From Cladorhizidae sp. MBARI D1340-BT2 (Eukaryota; Porifera; Demospongiae; Poecilosclerida; Cladorhizidae), in contig JAQNBH010000004.1 in NCBI GenBank assembly GCA_028752905.1, positions 4,237,739-4,301,738 of the forward strand: a stretch of DNA of 64,000 nt, written 5' to 3'. Both the position numbers and the translations under genes were made by a program. Below, piece by piece: positions 11,001 through 23,000 of the stretch; positions within the stretch are counted from its first letter, which is position 1, and each line of letters opens with the position of its first letter. Under the pieces are notes generated by a model that ran no database searches, had not been told where the DNA came from, and was given only the letters and a program-made list of their open reading frames with translations.

Positions 11001-14000
11001 TAGAGCACACCTCACAGAGTATGCACACATGTAGACATCACTAACACTAGAGCACACCTCACAGAGTATGCACACATGTAGACATCACTAACACTAGAGC
11101 ACACCTCACAGAGTATGCACACATGTAGACATCACTAACACTAGAGCACACCTCACAGAGTATGCACACATGCAGACATCACTAACACTAGAGCACACCT
11201 CACAGAGTATGCACACATGCAGACATCACTAACACTAGAGCACACCTCACAGAGTATGCACACATGTAGACATCACTAACACTAGAGCACACCTCACAGA
11301 GTATGCACACATGTAGACATCACTAACACTAGAGCACACCTCACAGAGTATGCACACATGCAGACATCACTAACACTAGAGCACACCTCACAGAGTATGC
11401 ACACATGTAGACATCACTAACACTAGAGCACACCTCACAGAGTATGCACACATGTAGACATCACTAACACTAGAGCACACCTCACAGAGTATGCACACAT
11501 GTAGACATCACTAACACTAGAGCACACCTCACAGAGTATGCACACATGCAGACATCACTAACACTAGAGCACACCTCACAGAGTATGCACACATGTAGAC
11601 ATCACTAACACTAGAGCACACCTCACAGAGTATGCACACATGTAGACATCACTAACACTAGAGCACACCTCACAGAGTATGCACACATGTAGACATCACT
11701 AACACTAGAGCACACCTCACAGAGTATGCACACATCACTAACACTAGAGCACACCTCACAGAGTATGCACACATGTAGACATCACTAACACTAGAGCACA
11801 CCTCACAGAGTATGCACACATGCAGACATCACTAACACTAGAGCACACCTCACAGAGTATGCACACATGTAGACATCACTAACACTAGAGCACACCTCAC
11901 AGAGTATGCACACATGTAGACATCACTAACACTAGAGCACACCTCACAGAGTATGCACACATGTAGACATCACTAACACTAGAGCACACCTCACAGAGTA
12001 TGCACACGTGGGTCATTCCATGTCAAATCAACTGAAAATCTGCCTTCATCTCTCAGATTTTTGTAAAATTTTGAGGAATGATTGGGATCCATGAGTAACG
12101 ACCAGAGCAAAAATATTTTTGGTCACACCCACTTAATTAATGAGATACGTGCCGACGAACTTTGGACTAATTAGCACTACCTCGGAAATTCAAATGCCCG
12201 TATCTTTGGAAGTATAGCTCCTGTAGAGCTGGTTCTGGGGTCATTTTGAAGCTCTTTTCAAGGCCTATAATTTGTCTCAGGCAACCTTTCTCTTCAAATC
12301 AACCAGAAAAAAGGTATCACAATTTATAAACTTCAAACTTGAACCCCCCCAAAATATATCCTTCAAATTTCTCCAAATTGTTGCCAAAGGTACATCATAA
12401 TGTAAAAAAGCTGCCCTGTAAGTTTTGTGATGGGCACTCTGACAGTTTTTGAGCAATAAGCAATTATATACAGCATAACCATACGAAAATGTACTGATAG
12501 TGCTTAGGGGCACCCATTATATAGCTATTGATGCTCTCCAGGCCTTAGTAATAGGTATATATGTGCATCATCGTAATTTGCACCTGATCGCAGGTGACAG
12601 ATCTATCAATCCCTGACATCTATTGGGGAGAATGTTCCCAAGAGCTGGCAGGCATATTCAGGTCTTAGAGGAATCCCATGAAAAATCCCAGGGGGTAATT
12701 CCAGGTTGTTGGCTATATAATGTTAAGTCCTGCTCAGTTGGTACAGTCACTTCTAAATTCACTTGAACCTGGAGAGTTCTTGGTCATTGCAGACTTCGCG
12801 GAGAACTACAGTTTCATAATTCAGGATGCAGCTCAGTCATTCCACTGCAGTTTCATAATTCAGGATGCAGCACAGTCATTCCACTGGAACAATCTCCAGG
12901 CAACAATCCACCCTTTCGTGTGTTATTATCGGCGTGACAAGCAAGATAAAATACCTGAACACACAAATTTTCGTCATCATATCAGAATGTAACATTCATG
13001 ATACTGCGGCAGTTCATCTGTTTCAAAAACTGCTGCTTCAGTTCCTCACTAAGAAACTTGGTCAGGACCCTAAAAGAATTGACTATTTCTCTGGTGGTTG
13101 CGCTGCCCAATACAAGAATCGGAAGAACTTTATCAATTTGTACTTCCATAAAGATGATTTTAGTGTCCAAGCTAAATGGCACTTTTTTTTGCTACATCAC
13201 ATGGGAAAGGACCATCCGATGGAATTGGTGGGACAATAAATAGGTTAGCAGCTAGAGCCAGTCTCCAACGACCATATGATCAACCGATCACCACTCCTCG
13301 CCAACTTTTTGAATTCACAGATTCAGAGATAGAGAATATCAACTGTCAGTTTACAACAACGGATCAGTATGAACAAGAAGCCAAACTACTCAAAGTGAGA
13401 TTTGAAGAGGCACGCACAATCCCGGGCACACAAAAGTTGCATTGCTTCATTCCAATCTCTTAGGAAACGGTCACAGTTTGAACCTTTTCATCCTCACCTC
13501 AGGAACGACAGGAACTTGTGAATCTCACTCCCGAGATGATTGATCACAGTGTTCAGCCATAAATGGTTATCTGACAGTGGCTTATGATGGCTACTGGTGG
13601 GTTGCATGTGTCAAGGAATGCACACCAGAGAAGCATGAGGTAGAGGTTACCTTCCTCTATCCCCATGGACCGTCCCCATCATACATATATCCGGACCCAT
13701 CAGACCAACTGACAGTTCACTGCCAAGATGTGCTAACAACTGTTGAACCAATCACTGCAACGGAAGAACATATTCCATTTCCAACAGAGAATCCAGTGCT
13801 GCTATTGCTGCGTTGAAAAAGAAAATGAAAACCTAACAGTTACAGATATGTGTGAACATGAACTCGATACAAGTTGACTTTATCTTAGTATGTACCATTA
13901 CTGTGCCACACAATTTAGATCATTCTGGTAGTCCATTAATTCGCGATTTTTGAATTGACATGCCATACATAATTGTTCAGAACTCAAAAACTGTCAGAGT

Positions 14001-17000
14001 GCCCATCACAAAATTTACAGGGAAGCTTGTTTACATCATAAGGTACCTTTAGCAAAAAATTGAAGAAATTTGAAGGATACAATTTTTGGGGGTTCAAGTT
14101 TAAAGTTTATAAATTGTGATATCTTTTTTCTGGTCGATTTGAAAAGAAAGATTATCAGACATAAATTATAGGCCTTGAAAAGAGCTTCAAAATAACCCCA
14201 GAACCAGCTCTACAGGCGCTATACTTCCAAAGATATGGGCATTTGAATTGCCGAGGTAGTGCTAATTAACCCAAAGTTCATCGGCACTTATCTCACTAAT
14301 TAAGTGGGTGTGACCAAAAATATTTTTGCTCTGGCCGTTACTCCTGGATCCCAATCATTCCTAAAAAATTTACAAAAATCTGAGAGATGAAGGCAGATTT
14401 TCAGTTGATTTGATGAATGACCCACATGCAGACATCACTAACACTAGAGCACACCTCACAGAGTATGCACACATGTAGACATCACTAACACTAGAGCACA
14501 CCTCACAGAGTATGCACACATGTAGACATCACTAACACTAGAGCACACCTCACAGAGTATGCACACATGCAGACATCACTAACACTAGAGCACACCTCAC
14601 AGAGTATGCACACATGCAGACATCACTAACACTAGAGCACACCTCACAGAGTATGCACACATGTAGACATCACTAACACTAGAGCACACCTCACAGAGTA
14701 TGCACACATGTAGACATCACTAACACTAGAGCACACCTCACAGAGTATGCACACATGCAGACATCACTAACACTAGAGCACACCTCACAGAGTATGCACA
14801 CATGCAGACATCACTAACACTAGAGCACTCCTCACAGAGTATGCACACATGTAGACATCACTAACACTAGAGCACACCTCACAGAGTATGCACACATGTA
14901 GACATCACTAACACTAGAGCACACCTCACAGAGTATGCACACATGCAGACATCACTAACACTAGAGCACACCTCACAGAGTATGCACACATGTAGACATC
15001 ACTAACACTAGAGCACACCTCACAGAGTATGCACACATGTAGACATCACTAACACTAGAGCACACCTCACAGAGTATGCACACATGTAGACATCACTAAC
15101 ACTAGAGCACACCTCACAGAGTATGCACACATGTAGACATCACTAACACTAGAGCACACCTCACAGAGTATGCACACATGTAGACATCACTAACACTAGA
15201 GCACACCTCACAGAGTATGCACACATGTAGACATCACTAACACTAGAGCACACCTCACAGAGTATGCACACATGCAGACATCACTAACACTAGAGCACAC
15301 CTCACAGAGTATGCACACATGCAGACGTCACTAACACTAGAGCACACCTCACAGAGTATGCACACATGCAGACATCACTAACACTAGAGCACACCTCACA
15401 GAGTATGCACACATGTAGACATCACTAACACTAGAGCACACCTCACAGAGTATGCACACATGCAGACATCACTAACACTAGAGCACACCTCACAGAGTAT
15501 GCACACATGTAGACATCACTAACACTAGAGCACACCTCACAGAGTATGCACACATGTAGACATCACTAACACTAGAGCACACCTCACAGAGTATGCACAC
15601 ATGCAGACATCACTAACACTAGAGCACACCTCACAGAGTATGCACACATGTAGACATCACTAACACTAGAGCACACCTCACAGAGTATGCACACATGCAG
15701 ACATCACTAACACTAGAGCACACCTCACAGAGTATGCACACATGTAGACATCACTAACACTAGAGCACACCTCACAGAGTATGCACACATGTAGACATCA
15801 CTAACACTAGAGCACACCTCACCTTTAAGAGTCCTGTCCAGAATCATCTGTGACAGCTTTCTCTCGACCTGCTCCTGGATGGAGACGAATGTTATCAATC
15901 ACTATCTGATTCAGAAAACCAACAAAACTATACATGGTCGGCCCCTTTAATTATCAAGGTCATTATTACTACTACTACCCTTACAGCTACTACTACAGTT
16001 TATTATGGTGAAGACCCTTTACCAGGGGGAGCTTGATGATGTCGGCAATGTGGGAGACTTCCACTCTTGAGAAAGGTTCTATGATACGCACCAGGTTCTG
16101 TTCCAGCAGCGAGTCGTACAGTGCCTCCAGGTGTGACTATCAACAACAATAGCAAATAAAAAGAGCAACAGAAGAGACGTCGCTGCTTGGACACATCAAC
16201 TAATAAGAGGGCTAACGAGGTCAAAACCACGACAACGACAAAAATAGCAGCACTCGTACTGAACAATAAGATAAAGTGGTGGATGACACCATTTATCACG
16301 AATTATTCACGATATACATGGTACCGTCCATAACTCTGTTGTTCTTTGACCCCTATTAATACCAGAACAACTTTACAGGTGTAGTGGACAACTTTACAGG
16401 TGTAGTGGTCATCACCCTAGAGAGCCGACCTATGTAGATAACGAGAAGGATTCCTGACTGAAAGTGTGCGCTTGAAGGAGGCACTGAAGGTTACTCAGGT
16501 GTGCACAGAGTACAGGGTTACTCAGGCGTGCACAGAGTACAGGGTTACTCAGGTGTGCACAGAGTACAGGGTTACTCAGGTGTGCACAGAGTACAGGGTT
16601 ACTCAGGCGTGCACAGAGTACAGGGTTACTCAGGCGTGCACAGAGTACAGGGTTACTCAGGTGTGCACAGAGTACAGGGTTACTCAGGTGTGCACAGAGT
16701 ACAGGGTTACTCAGGTGTGCACAGAGTACAGGGTTACTCAGGTGTGTACAGAGTACAGGGTTACTCAGGTGAGCACAGAGTACAGGGTTACTCAGGTGCA
16801 CAGAGTACAGGGTTACTCAGGTGTGCACAGAGTACAGGGTTACTCAGGCGTGCACAGAGTACAGGGTTACTCAGGCGTGCACAGAGTACAGGGTTACTCA
16901 GGTGTGCACAGAGTACAGGGTTACTCAGGTGTGCACAGAGTAGAGGGTTACTCAGCTGTGCACAGAGTACAGGGTTACTCAGGTGTGCACAGAGTACAGG

Positions 17001-20000
17001 GTTACTCAGGTGTGCACAGAGTACAGGGTTACTCAGGTGTGCACAGAGTACAGGGTTACTCAGGTGTGCACAGAGTACAGGGTTACTCAGGTGTGCACAG
17101 AGTACAGGGTTACTCAGGTGTGCACAGAGTACAGGGTTACTCAGGTGTGCACAGAGTACAGGGTTACTCAGGTGTGCGCAGAGTACAGGGTTACTCAGGT
17201 GTGCGCAGAGTACAGGGTTACTCAGGTGTGCACAGAGTACAGGGTTACTCAGGTGTGCACAGAGTACAGGGTTACTCAGGTGTGCACAGAGTACAGGGTT
17301 ACTCAGGTGTGCACAGAGTACAGGGTTACTCAGGTGTGCACAGAGTACAGGGTTACTCAGGTGTGCACAGAGTACAGGGTTACTCAGGTGTGCACAGAGT
17401 ACAGGGTTACTCAGGTGTGCACAGAGTACAGGGTTACTCGGGTGTGCACAGAGTACAGGGTTACTCGGGTGTGCACAGAGTACAGGGTTACTCAGGTGTG
17501 CACAGAGTACAGGGTTACTCAGGTGTGCACAGAGTACAGGGTTACTCAGGTGTGCACAGAGTACAGGGTTACTCAGGTGTGCGCAGAGTACAGGGTTACT
17601 CAGGTGTGCGCAGAGTACAGGGTTACTCAGGTGAGCACAGAGTACAGGGTTACTCAGGTGTGCACAGAGTACAGGGTTACTCAGGTGTGCACAGAGTACA
17701 GGGTTACTCAGGTGTGCACAGAGTACAGGGTTACTCAGGTGTGCACAGAGTACAGGGTTACTCAGGTGTGCACAGAGTACAGGGTTACTCGGGTGTGCAC
17801 AGAGTACAGGGTTACTCAGGTGTGCACAGAGTAGAGGGTTACTCGGGTGTGCACAGAGTACAGGGTTACTCAGGTGAGCACAGAGTACAGGGTTACTCAG
17901 GTGTGCACAGAGTACAGGGTTACTCAGGTGTGCACAGAGTACAGGGTTACTCAGGTGTGCACAGAGTACAGGGTTACTCAGGTGAGCACAGAGTACAGGG
18001 TTACTCAGGCGTGCACAGAGTACAGGGTTACTCAGGTGTGCACAGAGTACAGGGTTACTCAGGCGTGCACAGAGTACAGGGTTACTCAGGTGTACACAGA
18101 GTACAGGGTTACTCAGGTGAGCACAGAGTACAGGGTTACTCAGGCGTGCACAGAGTACAGGGTTACTCAGGCGTGCACAGAGTACAGGGTTACTCAGGTG
18201 TGCACAGAGTACAGGGTTACTCAGGTGTGCACAGAGTACAGGGTTCACCACAGAACTTTACCTAATAAGCAAAATTGTGAATCTGGCAGAATTTACCTAA
18301 TCCCTATTTCACAAACTTTCGGTCAGTTCCAACTTCAGCAGGAACTTTCCTTGTGATCTAGTCGGGCTCTGGTGATCCCCACCCAGTGAAGTTGCACATG
18401 TACATGCACACCAGTGGAAAGTTCTTGGAATAAGCTATCTTCTGGTGTTAATAGGGGTCGAAGGACAACACAGTTATGGACGTTACAGTGTATATCATGA
18501 ATAATTCATGATAAATGGGTATCCTCCCACTTTTAATGCTGCACAGATGCTGAGGGTGTGGCTTGTTCTACACACGCACACCACACACACGTGTCACACA
18601 CACTCACCTGCACTATGGGGTCCTCTTTCACGTAGTCAGATTTCTCACTCACCGTCTGGAAACAAGAAATAAATTATGAATTCACATTCTTTCCCTCCCT
18701 CTCTTGCCCCTATACTAGCTTCATCCTCTACTCCTCTTATCTCCCTCCCTCTCTCACTCCTAGCTTCATCCTCTGCTCCTCTTATTCCCACCTACTCCGA
18801 CACCCTCCTTTATGCAGTACATCTCCTTCCCTCCACCTTCTTCTCCCTCTCCTATCTCACTTCACCATCTCTTCCTTGCCCCCTCCCTCCCTCACCTTCT
18901 CAAACTCGGCTATGGATCTGTCTTGGCTGGCCTTGGCTATGCTCAGGATAGCCTCAATCTGAGGGCCTGCGTACTTGAGTGCCAACTTACCCGTCACTAT
19001 GGACTGTACATCCTCGGCACTACGACAATAACAGCAACAACATAACAACAACCACATGTATACAACACAACAACTACATGTACACAACACAACAACTACA
19101 TGTATACAACACAACAACTGCATGTATACAACACAACAACTGCATGTATACAACACAACAACTACATGTATACAACACAACAACTGCATGTATACAACAC
19201 AACAACTACATGTATACAACACAACAACTACATGTATACAATACAACAACTACATGTACACAACACAACTACATGTATACAACACAACAACTACATGTAT
19301 ACAACACAACAACTACATGTACACTACACAACAACTACATGTATACAACACAACAACTACATGTACACAACACAACAACTACATGTATACAACACAACAA
19401 CTACATGTATACAACACAACAACTACATGTATACAACACAACAACCACATGTACACAACACAACAACTACATGTATACAACACAACAACTACATGTATAC
19501 AACACAACAACCACATGTATACAACACAACAACTACATGTATACAACACAACAACTGCATGTACACAACACAACAACTACATGTATACAACACAACAACT
19601 ACATGTATACAACACAACAACTACATGTACACTACACAACAACTACATGTATACAACACAACAACTACATGTACACAACACAACAACTACATGTATACAA
19701 CACAACAACTACATGTATACAACACAACAACTACATGTATACAACACAACAACCACATGTACACAACACAACAACTACATGTATACAACACAACAACTAC
19801 ATGTATACAACACAACAACCACATGTATACAACACAACAACTACATGTATACAACACAACAACTGCATGTACACAACACAACAACTACATGTATACAACA
19901 CAACAACTACATGTATACAACACAACAACTACATGTATACAACACAACAACTGCATGTATACAACACAACAACTACATGCGTACAACACAACAACTGCAT

Positions 20001-23000
20001 GTATACAACACAACAACTACATGTATACAACACAACAACTACATGTATACAACACAACAACTACATGTATACTACACAACAACTACATGTATACAACACA
20101 ACAACTACATGTATATATACAACACAACACAACAACTACATGTATATCAGCCATTCCATTTGTGACTCGCGTGACAACAATGCTAATTACATGGCACCAC
20201 TCATTTAATAGTAAGCTGGTATACAATTTTTACAACATAATTTTTTGTTGATTAGGATCCTCTATATTGACACCAAAAATAATTTTTCTTCGACTTTTCT
20301 TTAAAGCACTAGACCATCTCAGAGTGTGTGACTCGCGTGGCTGACATAAACCCGATTTCTCTACATCATTTCACACTTCTCTCAATTTGTCTCAAGTCTG
20401 TATCAGGAACTACCGCATGGAAGATTAGTCTGATACACTAGCCAACAGCTAAAAAAACTCACTTTGCAAAAATTGTCAACTGGCTTCGTATACGGCTTCC
20501 TAGAAAAATGTGACTCGCATGACGGAGTCTCAGATTATGATCTTAGGAGTACTCTAATTAGACTGCTTCACTGAAATGCCACAAAAGTGTTTATTAAACC
20601 CCAAAACAATCATTCAAAACATTCGACTTTGGCTCCAGATTATTTTTTTAAGTGGGTGTGCACTAGAACTAGAGCAACACATTAAAAAACTCAATAATAT
20701 GAACTATGTATGGACAAACCTGTTCAATACAACAAGGACAGCAAAATCAAACAAACGTAATGGGGTAACTAATGTGCAACAATCCGGGTTCTACAGGTAA
20801 AAGACACTTAGTTGGTGGTCAAGCAACTTGACTGATCCCAACGGAACGTCTGGAATTTCTTTTCTATGTCACCACGCAAGTTATGGTGAAAGGATCATGG
20901 CCATTGAGTTCCAAGGGCCCCGCAAAGATCCAAACTGGAGAGACACACTCTGTATCATCTGTGCGTGGCCAAGTATAAGTTCCATTGAGGGCATCTTTCC
21001 TGAGAAACTTTATTTTAAAGTGTTGCTGTTCACCCACAACATTGCATGTACATGTGCTCAAAATACGTCCAAAGTAATACTTGGGGGGTTCTTCATAGTA
21101 CACACTGTAGTATGCATTCACCTCGATGTTAGCAAGGGTGTTAAGAGCGGTGCTTCCTACCACTTCCGCTCCATCAGCTGAATAGACTTTCACTTTCACA
21201 TCCTTTCCATCATTTTCCATGAAATGGAAGGAGGAAATTCCCTTGATAGGAGGAGCATGATCGAAGATTGTTTGGAGGCCTAACTCCTCAGCCCGGCTCC
21301 TCAGAGTCTCAGTGATGATGAGACTGGAGGCAATGCTGAATGGCCTCATAAAAATCATGAGCCCCGTTAATAATCCACCGACGAGACATCACTTTGGTTG
21401 ATGCAATATGCTTAATAGTGCCACCGATGCCATCAACAGCGCCTTTGCCATGAATTGTGGCACTGAAATTCCAAGTCAGCCCAACATCATGTCTGGGGCT
21501 GACAAGAGGCAGTGCGTTTGCGATGTACCGATTCTTGAATTGTGAAGCGGGTCCATCAGTCCACCCTCTGATGCGCTCGCAACCACCTAAAGATGTTGAT
21601 TGCAAGATTTCATCCAGGAAGACTATGGCTGCAGTTTTATTGTGTTTCAGAGAATCACTGATGACTACGCGTGATGTAGTGTTACCACGGAACCAAAGGA
21701 CTGAAGTGAAAACGGTCACTTGCCCCTGATTCCAATGTGCGGATTGAATTTCATCTTGTGCCACACACTTGAAGTTTTCGGCAACTGATTCAATTTTATC
21801 CTCTTCATATTTCTTGGATTGTTGACGTTTGATGTAGACATGTCTCAGGAATTTTTGGGCCATACTTTGTACATATCCGTACAAGTCCTCCAGGCTTCCA
21901 CTTTCCTCAATCTTATTCCTCCGATTATTCACATCTTGCCATTTGAACCACTTCACTGAAGTCTTCTTTAGGTCGTCATTTTTAGGCAACGGATACCTAC
22001 TGGCAAAGCCACACTCATCATGACTGCATGTGCTGAACCAACACTTAACATCTGCTGGTGACACAAGACACGAATTTGGCATATCCCTTGGAATATGTAG
22101 GTACAACCGGGAACAACTTATGAAGAGCATCCACCGCCATTATGAAATTCTCAGGATAAACACGTTGGCAGGCATTTGCGAATTGAGCATGATTTGATGG
22201 GGGCGGAACTCAGCAAATTTGCTCATACCTATCTTTACATTGGGATACTCTTCTTGGAAGAGAGCATATGTCTCTCTAATGTTGAAGATCATGTGTCTCT
22301 TCTGAAGTTTCTCTTTGCCTATTTCAGAACGCACTGTTATGACATCACGTTTGAGAGAGCATATGTCTCTCTAATGTTGGAGATCATGTGTCTCTTCTGA
22401 AGTTTCTCTTTGCCTATTTCAGAACGCACTGTTATGACTTCACATTTGCCTGGTGCCATGCGACTGATATCATCTCGCACATAGACAGATCGCACTAACT
22501 CTACTGTCTCATTTGCAAGACGTGTCATCCTGGTCTTTTTTCCAGGCAATTTCATGGCCAGACCGAAGTCATCTGCCAGTCTCCGGAGAACTGCGTTCTT
22601 CTTTCGAGGGCTTTGAAGAGCCCCCCTAGCCTTATTAACCGCTTTTCCCAATGACCGCGATGATAAATTGTATTTGTCATACTGGTCTGTATCACACTTC
22701 AGCTTTGTTCTTTGTCTCCCTGCAGTCTTCCCATCATCAGGCCTAAAAGAAATAAAAAAGTCTCATTATTTTCTGCTTACTACAGTTCATGCTTTAGAAT
22801 TCAGTAACTTTGGCTAGAATAGCTCCAGGTACATTGGAATGACATAAAATAAAGAAGGCACTGCACTGACAATAGGTGACCATGATAAAAATCTATTTAT
22901 TATCATCATCCTATAGCAATGACACTCTTACAAGGAGACACTCAGCAATTATCACTTGATAGAGAGCTAGATTAATAAATGTACTTTTTATTAAGCTAGA

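Larger units (their letters stand above)
16137..18607 (-). other. PSMD11: PSMD11 intron 8
   Basis: 2.47-kb intron, GTGAGT to GTTGATAG. Two inverted arms (16277-16362 and 18435-18519) flank a 27-bp array. The ends near the exons are unique sequence with short CA/GT runs near 18570-18605. Confidence 0.85.

Noticed and set aside
6683..15822. CRISPR-like array
   Set aside because: Units are contiguous 47-bp monomers with no unique spacers, in an animal gene intron.
16466..18265. 599-codon open frame and overlapping long frames on both strands
   Set aside because: They are translations of the 27-bp array in all permitted frames. The period is a multiple of three and lacks stops. They sit inside a PSMD11 intron with no independent coding signal.
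18979..20251. Thr/Gln/His-rich ORFs of about 400 codons
   Set aside because: Three overlapping frames of the 22-bp array give the same peptide. Intronic.
21457..21729. Plus-strand ORF opposite the 3.2-kb transposon gene
   Set aside because: Shadow of the minus-strand transposase-like frame, which carries the recognisable motifs.
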